Assembly: GCF_003258605.2 (NCBI RefSeq)
Contig: NZ_CP031264.1
Location: forward strand, 3,844,001-3,908,000
Length of the DNA stretch: 64,000 nt
Origin: Peterkaempfera bronchialis
GTDB lineage: Bacteria; Actinomycetota; Actinomycetes; Streptomycetales; Streptomycetaceae
Direction: 5' to 3'
Position numbers and translations under genes: made by a program. Below the pieces are notes generated by a model. The model was not told the DNA's origin. It made no database searches and saw only the letters and a program-made list of their open reading frames with translations. Numbering within the stretch: position 1 is the first letter of the stretch; the number at the start of each line of letters is the position of its first letter. Below are positions 40,880-50,005 of the stretch, one piece after another.

Positions 40880-41572
40880 ATGACCATCCGTGTGATGCTC
40901 GTCGACGACCAGGAACTGCTCCGTACCGGCTTCCGCATGGTGCTGCAGTCGCAGGGCGACATCCGGATCGCCGCCGAGGCGGGCGACGGCTTCCAGGCCC
41001 TGGAGGTGCTGGAGGGCGGCGCCGAGGTGGATGTGATCCTGATGGATGTGCGGATGCCCCGGATGGACGGGGTCGAGGCCACCAGCCGGATCTGCCTGGA
41101 CCCCGGCGGCCACCCACGGCCGAACGCGCCCCGGGTGCTGATACTGACCACCTTCGACCTGGACGAGTACGCCTTCGCCGCGCTCAAGGCCGGGGCCAGC
41201 GGCTTTCTGCTCAAGGACGTACCGCCGCCCGAACTGGTCGCCGCGATCCGCTCCGTGCACGGTGGCGACGCGGTGGTGGCCCCGACCACCACCCGCCGCA
41301 TGATCGACCGCTTCGCCGATGTGCTGCCCGGCCCGCACAGCCCCGCCGACGCCCCCGCCCTGGCCCGGCTCACCGAGCGGGAGCGGGAGGTCTTCCTGCT
41401 GGTCGCGCAGGGCCTGTCCAACGGGGAGATCGCCGCCCGGCTGACCCTCTCCGAGGCCACGGTGAAGACCCATGTCGGCCGCATCCTCGCCAAGCTGGGG
41501 CTGCGCGACCGGGTGCAGGCCGTGGTACTCGCCTATGAGACCGGTCTGGTCCGGGCCGGCGGCCCCGTCTGA
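40880..41572 (+). CDS. NarL/FixJ-family response regulator
   Basis: The 230-residue regulator has a receiver with '[21 protein letters not shown]', phospho-acceptor Asp in '[15 protein letters not shown]' (about residue 57), Thr and Lys ('[12 protein letters not shown]', '[12 protein letters not shown]'), and a LuxR-type helix-turn-helix ('[36 protein letters not shown]'). It is 59 bp downstream of the kinase and certainly its partner. Targets cannot be deduced. Confidence 0.93.
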   Translation: MTIRVMLVDDQELLRTGFRMVLQSQGDIRIAAEAGDGFQALEVLEGGAEVDVILMDVRMPRMDGVEATSRICLDPGGHPRPNAPRVLILTTFDLDEYAFAALKAGASGFLLKDVPPPELVAAIRSVHGGDAVVAPTTTRRMIDRFADVLPGPHSPADAPALARLTEREREVFLLVAQGLSNGEIAARLTLSEATVKTHVGRILAKLGLRDRVQAVVLAYETGLVRAGGPV

Positions 41573-41600
41573 CGCGGGGCCGCCACCGGGCGGTCCGGGG

Positions 41601-42755
41601 TCACCGGGGCAGCCGCTCCAGCAGCTCCGCCGCAGCCTCGGCGACCTCCTCGGGCGACCACTCCAGCGCGCTCGCCGCCACCGTCACCTCGGTCATCGAC
41701 AGCCCCGGCAGCAGCGACTCCCGCCAGCCGCCGAAGAGCGCCCGCCCGGTCTCCTCCGCCAGCTGCGTCCCGGCCGCGTTCAGCGCCTCGGCCGAGTGCG
41801 GCAGCCACAGCTGGAACTGGTGGGTGTGCGGCGGCTCCGGGTGCACCCTGGCCCCGGGCGCCTCGGAGAACGCCTTGGACAGTGCCGCCGCGACCACCTT
41901 GGCGTGCGCGACGTACTCCGGCAGCCGGGGCAGTTCCCGCTCCAGCCCCAGCAGCGCGGCCAGCACCGCCGGCCACTGCTGGAACAGCTGGCCGCCGTAG
42001 CGGTGGCGCCAGGCCCGGCACTGCGCGGCGACCTCGGTCGAGCAGGCGACCGCCGCACCCGACAGGCCGCCCAGCGACTTGTAGAACGACACATAGACCG
42101 AGTCCGCGAGCCCGGCCACCTCGGCCAGCGTCCGCCCGAAGTGGCCGGGGGACTCCCACAGCCGCGCCCCGTCGAAGTGGACCACCGCCTCCCGCTCGCG
42201 CGCCGCGTCCACCGCCCCGCACAGCCCCTCCCAGGACGGCAGCACAAAGCCGGCGTCCCGCAGCGGCAGCTCCAGCATCAGCGTCCCGAACGGCTCGTCC
42301 AGCCCCCGCACCTCCGCCGCCGTCGGCAGCCGTGGCGCGGTCGTCGGCCAGATGCTGCGCAGCCCGCTCAGCGCCGAGTACGCCTGCCGCTCATGCACCT
42401 CCGGGTGGGCCAGCGGGTGCATCGCCACCGTGCGGCTGCCGGTGCGCTCCGCCCAGCAGCGCAGGACCACCTGCTGCGCCATGGTGCCGGTGGGGAAGAA
42501 GACCGCGTCCTCGAAGCCCAGCAGCTCCGCCGTGCGCTGCTCCAGCCGGGCCACCGGCCCGTCGCCGTAGACGTCCGGCAGACCGTCCAGGCCGTCCAGA
42601 CCGTCCAGACCGTCAACGCCGTCCGGGCCGAACAGCTCGCCGCCCGCGCCCGCCAGCTCCGCCAGCCGCTCCCGCATGGTCTGCGGCCGTCCCTGCGACA
42701 ACACCTTGGCGCAGCCGCGCAGCAGCGCGGCCCGCCTCTTCCGCTCCTCGTCCAT
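41601..42755 (-). CDS. PLP-dependent beta-eliminating lyase / threonine-aldolase-like protein
   Basis: The 384-residue protein is a fold-type I PLP enzyme of the low-specificity threonine aldolase family. 'AVFFPTGTMAQQVVLRCW' is the cofactor-phosphate region, 'HFDGARLWES' contains the Asp that binds the pyridine, and 'SFYKSLGGLSGAAV' the Schiff-base Lys. It could cleave threonine-type beta-hydroxy amino acids. The N-terminal part has an extra tandem 'DGLDGLDGLDG' (9-bp units, about 42575-42625). The start is the ATG at 42755. Confidence 0.82.
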   Translation of the reverse strand: MDEERKRRAALLRGCAKVLSQGRPQTMRERLAELAGAGGELFGPDGVDGLDGLDGLDGLPDVYGDGPVARLEQRTAELLGFEDAVFFPTGTMAQQVVLRCWAERTGSRTVAMHPLAHPEVHERQAYSALSGLRSIWPTTAPRLPTAAEVRGLDEPFGTLMLELPLRDAGFVLPSWEGLCGAVDAAREREAVVHFDGARLWESPGHFGRTLAEVAGLADSVYVSFYKSLGGLSGAAVACSTEVAAQCRAWRHRYGGQLFQQWPAVLAALLGLERELPRLPEYVAHAKVVAAALSKAFSEAPGARVHPEPPHTHQFQLWLPHSAEALNAAGTQLAEETGRALFGGWRESLLPGLSMTEVTVAASALEWSPEEVAEAAAELLERLPR

Positions 42756-42906
42756 GGCGGGATCATGCCTCACCCGGGGAGCCGGGCGGGCCGTGTGCGC
42801 CCCGCCACAGGTGGGCGGGGTGGCCGTGAGGCGGTACTTCCGTACCATGGCGGGGTACGTCCGGTACCCGAAGAGGACTGGAACGGATGAAGGTCGGATC
42901 AGAGCC

Positions 42907-43866
42907 GTGAACCAACCCGACGACGGGGTGAACCCCGCAGGGCTGCCCGATTTCGAGTTCGGCGACCCCACCGACCCCGGCAACCGGCCCGCCCGGCTGG
43001 CCGTGGGCGTGGTCGGCACCGGGCGGGTGGGCCCGGCGCTCGGTGCCGCGCTGCAACTCGCCGGCCACCGGGTGGTGGCCGCCTCCGGGGTCTCCGCCGC
43101 CTCCCGGCGCCGCGCCGAGAACCTGCTGCCCGGCGTCCGCCTGGTGACGCCCCCTCAGGTGCTGGCCGCCGCCGACCTGGTGCTGCTCACCGTCCCCGAT
43201 GACGCGCTGGCCGACCTGGCGGCGGGCCTGGCCGCCACCGGCGCGGTGCGGCCCGGGCAGATCCTGGTGCACACCTCGGGCGCCCACGGGGTCGCCGTAC
43301 TGGAGCCCGTCCTCCGGGTCGGCGCCCTGCCGCTGGCCCTGCACCCGGCGATGACCTTCACCGGCACCTCGGTGGACGTGGCCCGGCTGGCCGGCTGCCC
43401 GTTCGGAGTGACCGCCCCGGAGGAGCTGCGGCCGGTGGCCGAGGCGCTGGTGGTGGAGATGGGCGGCGAGCCCGAGTGGGTGCCGGAGGAGGTCCGGCCG
43501 CTCTACCACACGGCGCTCGCCCATGGCGCCAACCACCTGGTCACCCTGGTCGCCCAGGCCCAGGAGCTGCTGCGCGCCGCCGGGGTCGCCGAGCCCGGCC
43601 GGATGCTGGGCCCGCTGCTCGGCGCCGCCCTGGACAACGCCCTGCGCAGCGGCGACGGAGCGCTCACCGGCCCGGTGGCGCGCGGCGACGCGGGCACCGT
43701 ACGGCAGCACCTTGACCAGCTGCGCCGGGTCTCGCCGCAGGCGCTGGAGGCGTACCGGGCGATGGCGCGGGCCACCGCCGACCGCGCGCTGGCCACCGGG
43801 ATGCTCCGCGCGGACGCGGCGGAGGCGCTGCTCGGGGTGCTGGCCGACGACCGGAAGGACGCATGA
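42907..43866 (+). CDS. Rossmann/DUF2520 oxidoreductase upstream of panC
   Basis: The 319-residue protein has a Rossmann domain ('[29 protein letters not shown]'), '[18 protein letters not shown]', 'HTSGAHGV' and 'LHPAMTFTG', and a helical DUF2520 domain ('[24 protein letters not shown]'). Its stop overlaps the panC start by 4 bp. Proteins of this type are proposed as alternative ketopantoate reductases (PanG), which fits the neighbour; the assignment is from memory and context. GTG start, with no strong ribosome site. Confidence 0.78.
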   Translation: MNQPDDGVNPAGLPDFEFGDPTDPGNRPARLAVGVVGTGRVGPALGAALQLAGHRVVAASGVSAASRRRAENLLPGVRLVTPPQVLAAADLVLLTVPDDALADLAAGLAATGAVRPGQILVHTSGAHGVAVLEPVLRVGALPLALHPAMTFTGTSVDVARLAGCPFGVTAPEELRPVAEALVVEMGGEPEWVPEEVRPLYHTALAHGANHLVTLVAQAQELLRAAGVAEPGRMLGPLLGAALDNALRSGDGALTGPVARGDAGTVRQHLDQLRRVSPQALEAYRAMARATADRALATGMLRADAAEALLGVLADDRKDA

Positions 43867-44723
43867 TGGCGGAGCTGCTGCACACCGGCCGGGAGCTGCG
43901 GAAGCGGCTGGCGGCGAGTGACGGCGAGCGCGGCGTGGTGATGACCATGGGCGCCCTGCACCGGGGGCATGCCGCGCTGATCCGGGCCGCCCGGGAGCGG
44001 GTCGGCGCCGCCGGGACCGTGGTGGTCACCGTCTTCGTCAACCCGTTGCAGTTCGGCCCCGGCGAGGACCTGGACCGCTATCCGCGCACCCTGGACGCCG
44101 ATGTGGAGCTCGCCGAGGCGGCGGGCGCCGACATCGTCTTCGCCCCCGCCGTCGAGGAGGTCTACCCGGGCGGCGAGCCGCAGGTGCGGATCGCGGCCGG
44201 TCCGATGGGGGAGCGGTACGAGGGCGCCTCCCGGCCCGGCCACTTCGACGGGGTGTGCACGGTGGTGGCCAAGCTGCTGCACCTCATCCGGCCCGATCTG
44301 GCCTGGTTCGGCGAGAAGGACGCCCAGCAACTGGCGGTGATCCGCCGGATGGCCGTCGACCTCAACTTCCCGGTGGAGATCGTCGGGGTGCCCACCGTCC
44401 GGGAGAGCGACCAGGTCGCGCTCTCCAGCCGCAACCGCTATCTGTCGGCCGTGGAGCGGATCTCCGCCCGCGAGCTGTCGCGGGCGCTGCTCACCGGCGC
44501 TGCGGCGGCGCCCGGAGGACCGGCCGCCGTCCGGCGGGCGGCCCGCGCGGTGCTGGACGCCGCCGCCGAGGCGGCACCCCCGGTGGTGCTGGACTACCTC
44601 GCGCTGATCGACCCCGCCGACTTCACCGAGGCGGCCGACGACCACACCGGGGAGGCCGTCCTGGCGGTCGCGGCCCGGGTGGGCGCCACCCGCCTGATCG
44701 ACAACGTACGGATCCACTTCTAG
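43863..44723 (+). CDS. panC: Pantothenate synthetase
   Basis: The 286-residue enzyme condenses pantoate and beta-alanine using ATP. '[20 protein letters not shown]' carries the HxGH motif, '[23 protein letters not shown]' and '[20 protein letters not shown]' the pantoate and ATP sites, and '[13 protein letters not shown]' the KMSKS-like loop. It starts at the ATG overlapping the DUF2520 gene. After its stop a 13-bp direct repeat (AGAGCCACCCACG) occurs before panD. Confidence 0.96.
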   Translation: MMAELLHTGRELRKRLAASDGERGVVMTMGALHRGHAALIRAARERVGAAGTVVVTVFVNPLQFGPGEDLDRYPRTLDADVELAEAAGADIVFAPAVEEVYPGGEPQVRIAAGPMGERYEGASRPGHFDGVCTVVAKLLHLIRPDLAWFGEKDAQQLAVIRRMAVDLNFPVEIVGVPTVRESDQVALSSRNRYLSAVERISARELSRALLTGAAAAPGGPAAVRRAARAVLDAAAEAAPPVVLDYLALIDPADFTEAADDHTGEAVLAVAARVGATRLIDNVRIHF

Positions 44724-44779
44724 AGCCACCCACGTCCAGAGCCACCCACGGCATGCACTCATCACTGGAGGCGTGACCC

Positions 44780-45286
44780 ATGCTCCGCACCATGCTGAAG
44801 TCAAAGATCCACCGTGCCACGGTGACCCAGGCCGACCTGCACTACGTCGGCTCGGTCACCGTCGACCAGGATCTGCTGGACGCCGCCGACCTGCTGCCCG
44901 GCGAGCTGGTCCACATCGTCGACATCGACAACGGCGCCCGGCTGGAGACGTACACCATCGCCGGTCCGCGCGGCAGCGGGGTGATCGGGATCAACGGCGC
45001 CGCCGCGCGGCTGGTGCACCCCGGCGACCTGGTGATCCTCATCGGGTACGGGCAGATGCAGGACGCCGAGGCCCGCACCCACCGGCCCCGGGTCGTCTTC
45101 GTGGACGCGCAGAACCGCATCACGGGGACGGGCGGCGACCCCGCCGAGGCCGTCCCCGGCACCGGCACCGTACGCGGGGACACCCTCCGCACCGCCCCCG
45201 TTCACCTCCCGGCCCCCGGAAACCCCTCCGAGCCGGAGGCGTACGGTGACGTGGAACACGGCGCGGCCCGTACCGCCGCCCACTGA
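44780..45286 (+). CDS. panD: Aspartate 1-decarboxylase
   Basis: The 168-residue pyruvoyl enzyme makes beta-alanine. '[29 protein letters not shown]' contains the self-cleavage site Gly24-Ser25, and '[25 protein letters not shown]' follows. Family members usually end near residue 140; here about 30 Pro/Thr-rich residues are added. GGAGG is 8 bp upstream of the ATG. With panC and coaX it supplies coenzyme A. Confidence 0.96.
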   Translation: MLRTMLKSKIHRATVTQADLHYVGSVTVDQDLLDAADLLPGELVHIVDIDNGARLETYTIAGPRGSGVIGINGAAARLVHPGDLVILIGYGQMQDAEARTHRPRVVFVDAQNRITGTGGDPAEAVPGTGTVRGDTLRTAPVHLPAPGNPSEPEAYGDVEHGAARTAAH

Positions 45287-45303
45287 CACGGAGCCGATCA
45301 CCC

Positions 45304-46971
45304 ATGCCTGCCACCCACCGACTGACCGCCCCGGCCCCCGGCTGGACCGCCACGACCGATGTGATCGTGGTCGGCTCCGGCGTGGCCGGCCTCACCGCGG
45401 CGCTCCGTGCCCGCGCCGCCGTCGGCCGGGTGATGGTGGTCACCAAGGCGATGCTCGACGACGGCTCGACCCGCTGGGCGCAGGGCGGGATCGCCGCCGC
45501 CCTCGGCGAGGGCGACACCCCCGAGCAGCACCTGGCCGACACCCTGGTCGCCGGCGCCGGAGTGTGCGACGAGGACGCCGTACGGGTCCTGGTCACCGAG
45601 GGCCCGGACGCGGTCCGCCGCCTGATCGCCACCGGCGCCGCCTTCGACACCGCCGTCGACGGCGAGATCCTGCTGACCCGTGAGGGCGGCCACCACCGCC
45701 GCCGGATCGCGCACGCGGGCGGGGACGCCACCGGCGCCGAGATATCCCGCGCCCTGGTCGCCGCCGTCCGCTCCGACCCCGCCATCGAGGTGGTCGAACA
45801 CGCCCTGGTGCTGGACCTGCTCACCGACGCCGACGGCCACGCCGCCGGGATCACCCTGCATGTCATGGGCGAGGGGCAGCGCGACGGCGTGGGCGCGATC
45901 CTCGCCCGCGCGGTGGTGCTGGCCACCGGCGGCATGGGCCAGGTCTTCTCCGCCACCACCAACCCGGCCGTCTCCACCGGCGACGGCGTGGCGCTGGCGC
46001 TGCGCGCCGGGGCCGAGGTGGCGGACCTGGAGTTTGTGCAGTTCCACCCCACCGTGCTCTGGCTGGGCCCGGACGCCCACGGCCAGCAGCCGCTGGTCTC
46101 CGAGGCGGTCCGCGGCGAGGGCGCCCACCTGGTGGACGCGGACGGCGTCCGCTTCATGGTGGGGCAGCACGAGCTGGCCGAACTGGCGCCGCGCGACATC
46201 GTCGCCAAGGGCATCATGCGCCGGATGCGGGAGACCGGCGCCGCCCACATGTACCTGGACGGGCGGCACTTCGGTGCCGAGATGTGGGAGCAGCGCTTCC
46301 CCACCATCCTGGCCTCCTGCCGCTCGCATGGCATCGACCCGGTCACCGAGCTGATCCCGGTCGCCCCCGCCGCCCACCACGCCTCCGGCGGCGTCCGCAC
46401 CGACCTGCGCGGCCGCACCACCGTGCCGGGGCTGTACGCCTGCGGCGAGGTGGCCTGCACCGGGGTGCACGGCGCCAACCGGCTGGCCTCCAACTCGCTG
46501 CTGGAGGGCCTGGTCTTCGCCGAGCGGATCACCGCCGACCTGGCCGCCCGGCAGGCGGCCGGCGACCTGCCCGAGCGGACCCCCGCCGCCTCCGGCACCC
46601 GGGCCGTACCGCTGCCGGCCCCCGAGGCCCGCGCGGAGGTCCAGCGGCTGATGACGGCCGGCGCGGGCGTGCTGCGCTCCGCCGCCTCCATGCGCGCCGC
46701 CGCCGACGGCCTGGCGGCGCTGGCCGCCCAGGCCCGCGACCACCTCGCCGAGGAGAAGCCCGCCGACCCCCGGGTGGAGACCTGGGAGGCGGCCAACCTC
46801 CACCTGGTCGCCACCGCCCTGGTGGGCGCCGCCGCACTGCGCGAGGAGACCCGGGGCTGCCACTGGCGGGAGGACTTCCCCGACCGGGACGACCTCCGCT
46901 GGCGCCGCCACCTCACCACCACCCTGGATGCCGCAACCGGCGCCCCCGTCACCGCCCTTGAGGAGCAGTGA
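45304..46971 (+). CDS. nadB: L-aspartate oxidase
   Basis: The 555-residue flavoprotein starts with the FAD fold 'DVIVVGSGVAGLTAALRARAAV', has 'TRWAQGGIAAALGEGD', 'VQFHPTVLWLG', the catalytic region 'MYLDGRHFG' and 'GLYACGEVACTGVHGANRLASNSLLEGLVFAERI'. It oxidises aspartate to iminoaspartate for NAD synthesis. No nadA is next to it in this window. It ends in a 4-bp overlap with nadC. Confidence 0.95.
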   Translation: MPATHRLTAPAPGWTATTDVIVVGSGVAGLTAALRARAAVGRVMVVTKAMLDDGSTRWAQGGIAAALGEGDTPEQHLADTLVAGAGVCDEDAVRVLVTEGPDAVRRLIATGAAFDTAVDGEILLTREGGHHRRRIAHAGGDATGAEISRALVAAVRSDPAIEVVEHALVLDLLTDADGHAAGITLHVMGEGQRDGVGAILARAVVLATGGMGQVFSATTNPAVSTGDGVALALRAGAEVADLEFVQFHPTVLWLGPDAHGQQPLVSEAVRGEGAHLVDADGVRFMVGQHELAELAPRDIVAKGIMRRMRETGAAHMYLDGRHFGAEMWEQRFPTILASCRSHGIDPVTELIPVAPAAHHASGGVRTDLRGRTTVPGLYACGEVACTGVHGANRLASNSLLEGLVFAERITADLAARQAAGDLPERTPAASGTRAVPLPAPEARAEVQRLMTAGAGVLRSAASMRAAADGLAALAAQARDHLAEEKPADPRVETWEAANLHLVATALVGAAALREETRGCHWREDFPDRDDLRWRRHLTTTLDAATGAPVTALEEQ

Positions 46972-47945
46972 GCACCGTGTCCCACGACCACCACTACGAA
47001 GAGCTGCCCATGGCCGGAGGCTGCGGCGAGGGCTGCGCCTGCGGTGAGGGCGAGGAGTACGAGAGCGGGCTGGACCCGGCGCTCGCCGAACTGCTCACCG
47101 AGGCCGGCCTGGACCCGGTCGAGGTGGAGGACATCGCCACCCTGGCGCTGGCCGAGGACCTGGCCGGCGGCGAGGACGTCACCTCCGCCGCCACCGTGCC
47201 GGCCGACGCCGAGGCCACCGGTGACTTCACCGCCCGCGCGGCCGGCATCGTGGCCGGGCTGCGGGTCGCCGAGGCCGTGATCTCGCTGGTGTGCGAGGAC
47301 GAGTTCGAGGTCGAGCGGCACGCCGAGGACGGCGACCGGGTGGAGGCCGGCGAGGTGCTGCTCACCGTACGCGGCCGCACCCGGGCCCTGCTCACCGCCG
47401 AGCGCAGCGCGCTCAACCTGCTCTGCCACCTCTCCGGCGTCGCCACCGCCACCCGGGCCTGGGTCGACGCGGTCGAGGGGACCGGCGCGGAGGTCCGCGA
47501 CACCCGCAAGACCACCCCGGGCCTGCGCGCCCTGGAGAAGTACGCGGTGCGCTGCGGCGGCGGCGTCAACCACCGGATGGCGCTCAGCGACGCCGCCCTG
47601 GTCAAGGACAACCACGTGGTGGCGGCCGGTGGCGTCGCCGAGGCGTTCCGCGCCGTCCGGGAGGCGTACCCGGAGCTGCCGGTGCAGGTGGAGGTGGACA
47701 CCCTGGACCAGCTCCCGCCGGTGCTGGAGGCCGGGGCCGACCTGATCCTGCTGGACAACTTCACCGTCGACCAGCTGAAGGAGGCCGTCGCCCTGGTGGC
47801 CGGCCGCGCCCGGCTGGAGGCGTCCGGCGGGCTGACCCTGACCGACGCCCGCGAGGTGGCGCAGACCGGCGTGGACTACCTCGCCGTCGGTGCGCTCACC
47901 CACTCGTCGCCGATCCTGGACATCGGCCTGGACCTGCGCGCCTGA
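46968..47945 (+). CDS. nadC: Nicotinate-nucleotide pyrophosphorylase (quinolinate PRTase), with Cys-rich N-terminus
   Basis: The 325-residue enzyme has the NadC blocks 'ALAEDLAGGEDVTSAATV', 'ERSALNLLCHLSGVATATRAWVD', 'DTRKTTPGLRALEKYAVRCGGGVNHRMALSDAALVKDNH' and 'EVEVDTLDQL'-type motifs. It joins quinolinate and PRPP. The first ~35 residues are an unusual extension with His residues and 'GGCGEGCACGEGEE', three Cys within a few residues. The GTG start overlaps nadB; an internal ATG at 47010 would keep the Cys cluster. Confidence 0.94.
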   Translation: MSTVSHDHHYEELPMAGGCGEGCACGEGEEYESGLDPALAELLTEAGLDPVEVEDIATLALAEDLAGGEDVTSAATVPADAEATGDFTARAAGIVAGLRVAEAVISLVCEDEFEVERHAEDGDRVEAGEVLLTVRGRTRALLTAERSALNLLCHLSGVATATRAWVDAVEGTGAEVRDTRKTTPGLRALEKYAVRCGGGVNHRMALSDAALVKDNHVVAAGGVAEAFRAVREAYPELPVQVEVDTLDQLPPVLEAGADLILLDNFTVDQLKEAVALVAGRARLEASGGLTLTDAREVAQTGVDYLAVGALTHSSPILDIGLDLRA

Positions 47946-47976
47946 CCCGCCCGCCCGACCTATCAGGACGGACCCC

Positions 47977-48765
47977 ATGCTGCTCACCATCGATGTCGGC
48001 AACACCCACACCGTGCTCGGCCTCTTCGACGGCGAGGACATCGTCGAGCACTGGCGGGTCTCCACCGATCCCCGGCGCACCGCCGACGAGATGGCGGTGC
48101 TGATGCAGGGGCTGATGGGTGCTCACCCGGTGCTCGGCGAGGACGCGGTGGACGGTCTGGCGATCTGCTCGACCGTGCCGTCCGTGCTGCACGAGCTGCG
48201 GGAGGTGACCCGCCGCTACTACGGCGACGTCCCCTCCGTCCTCGTCGAGCCCGGGGTGAAGACCGGGGTGCACGTCCTGATGGACCACCCCAAGGAGGTG
48301 GGCGCCGACCGGATCGTCAACGCACTGGCCGCCAACCACCTCTACGGCGGCCCCTGCATCGTGGTGGACTTCGGCACCGCCACCACCTTCGACGCGGTCA
48401 ACCAGCGCGGCGACTACGTCGGCGGCGCCATCGCCCCCGGCATCGAGATCTCCGTGGACGCGCTGGGGGTGCGCGGCGCCCAGCTGCGCAAGATCGAGCT
48501 GGCCCGGCCGCGCAGCGTGATCGGCAAGAACACCGTGGAGGCCATGCAGGCGGGCATCCTCTACGGGTTCGCCGGGCAGGTGGACGGGGTGGTGGCCCGG
48601 ATGGCGGCCGAGCTGTCCGACGACCCGGACGATGTGCAGGTGATCGCCACCGGCGGGCTGGCCCCGCTGGTGCTGGGCGAAGCCGCCTCGATCGACGAGC
48701 ACGAGCCCTGGCTCACCCTGATCGGCCTGCGGCTGATCTATGAGCGGAACTCGCCCACGACCTGA
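47977..48765 (+). CDS. coaX: Type III pantothenate kinase
   Basis: The 262-residue ASKHA-fold kinase starts 'MLLTIDVGNTHTVLGLFDGE' (phosphate loop with catalytic Asp6), and has 'HPKEVGADRIVNALAANHLYGGPCIVVDFGTATTFD' and 'GGAIAPGIEISVDAL'. It phosphorylates pantothenate, the first committed step to CoA. It follows nadC by 31 bp, so the pan/nad/coa genes probably form one transcript. Confidence 0.95.
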   Translation: MLLTIDVGNTHTVLGLFDGEDIVEHWRVSTDPRRTADEMAVLMQGLMGAHPVLGEDAVDGLAICSTVPSVLHELREVTRRYYGDVPSVLVEPGVKTGVHVLMDHPKEVGADRIVNALAANHLYGGPCIVVDFGTATTFDAVNQRGDYVGGAIAPGIEISVDALGVRGAQLRKIELARPRSVIGKNTVEAMQAGILYGFAGQVDGVVARMAAELSDDPDDVQVIATGGLAPLVLGEAASIDEHEPWLTLIGLRLIYERNSPTT

Positions 48766-48879
48766 TCGTCCGTCAGTACCGACGGCGGGTGGCCGGTCGT
48801 ATCACCTCACCATCCGCCAATCGGGACACGGCCCGCGTCATTGCCCAGTAATCGGGCATATCCGACGTACTGTCACATC

Positions 48880-49656
48880 ATGCCTACGCCACACGGATCG
48901 CGCGGCGGCATGGCCTTCAGCGCCGATGAACTGCGGGTGCTGCGCCGTGCCCTCGCCCAGGTCCTGCACCCCGCCGTGCCACCGCGTACCGGCGGTGTCG
49001 GGACGCCCTGGGACGCCGATGTGTGGACCGAGGACGTCCAGGACGCCCTCCGCCTCGCCGAGTCCATCGACGAGGCCGTGCACGAGGGCGGGCGGCTGCG
49101 CGCCTTCCTCCTCGCCGACCTCGCCCGCTACCGCGACGCCCTGCCGGGCAGCGCCCCCGGATACCTGGAGCGCCTGGAGGAGGCCGTGGCCGACGGCTAC
49201 CTCCCCGGCCCCGAGGACCTCCGCGCGCTGCGCCGGCTGGCCGGGCAGCCGTGCGGCCAGGCCGAGCGGTCCCGCCGCTCCCGGCTGGCCGGCCGGTGCC
49301 ACGAGGTGGCCGAGGCCGCCGTACGGGAGCGCCTGGCCGCCGCCGCGGCGCCGCCCCGGCACCTCACCGCCGTCCCGACGAGCCGCGTCACGCCGAGCCG
49401 AGCCACCCCGAGCCGCGTCACGCCGAGCCATGCCCCGACGAGCCCCGCCCCGACGAGCCACGGAGGACCGATCCCGATGAGCACCGCCGAGCCCCGCCGC
49501 CCCGACCCCGCCGCCGAGGAGAAGGCCGAGCGGGCACGGCCGGCGCAGTCCGGGTCCCGTCGCGTCCCCACCCCCGCCGACCTGTTCGCCCGCCGCCCGC
49601 GCCCGGCCGCCCCGGACGAGCACGAGGACACCGAGCTCGCCACCGGCACCGGCTGA
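48880..49656 (+). CDS. Conserved hypothetical actinobacterial protein
   Basis: The 258-residue protein has a helical N-terminal half ('SADELRVLRRALAQVLHP', 'DVQDALRLAESIDEAVHEGGRLRAFLLADLARYRDALPG', 'LERLEEAVADGYLPGPEDLRALRRLAG') and a disordered half with 'TPSRATPSRVTPS' repeats. TACTGT at 48868-48873 is a plausible -10 box 6 bp before the ATG, so a leaderless mRNA is possible. Function unknown. Confidence 0.65.
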   Translation: MPTPHGSRGGMAFSADELRVLRRALAQVLHPAVPPRTGGVGTPWDADVWTEDVQDALRLAESIDEAVHEGGRLRAFLLADLARYRDALPGSAPGYLERLEEAVADGYLPGPEDLRALRRLAGQPCGQAERSRRSRLAGRCHEVAEAAVRERLAAAAAPPRHLTAVPTSRVTPSRATPSRVTPSHAPTSPAPTSHGGPIPMSTAEPRRPDPAAEEKAERARPAQSGSRRVPTPADLFARRPRPAAPDEHEDTELATGTG

Positions 49657-50005
49657 CCGCCAGCCCCCGCCGCCGGCCGCCCCTGTGCGCGGCCGGCCCG
49701 GCACGCCTCACCGTCCGCCGCCTGCGCCCGGCCGGCCCGGCACGCCTCACCGTCCGTCGTTCAGCCGCCCTACCGCCCGCCCGCCGTCCCATCGCCCCCG
49801 CCCTGCCCCCACCACCGCCTGTCCGTCATCCCGTCGACCGCCCCTCTTCGCCCGCCGCCCGGCAGGCGGCGGGACGAGCGTGTGCAACAGTTGTGCTACA
49901 GCTTCACCGGGGCGCCCCATTCGCACCCTTGTGCGTCCACCGGTCGCGGCGGGTGCTGGTTGTATCCGAGGTCCGATCTCCTTACCTCCGCAGCACGGAG
50001 ACCTC
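49657..50005. other. 349-bp intergenic region with a 27-bp direct repeat
   Basis: A copy of the same 27-bp sequence lies at 49691-49717 and 49730-49756 (period 39). The left part is C-rich and without genes. The right part (49880-49980) is more A/T-rich and should contain the promoter of the surface-protein gene; CGCAC-CCTT-GTGCG (about 49930-49945) is a small inverted repeat there. Confidence 0.6.

Noticed and set aside
48766-48879. tRNA gene in the gap after coaX
   Set aside because: No cloverleaf, T-loop or acceptor stem could be drawn here or in other intergenic gaps.
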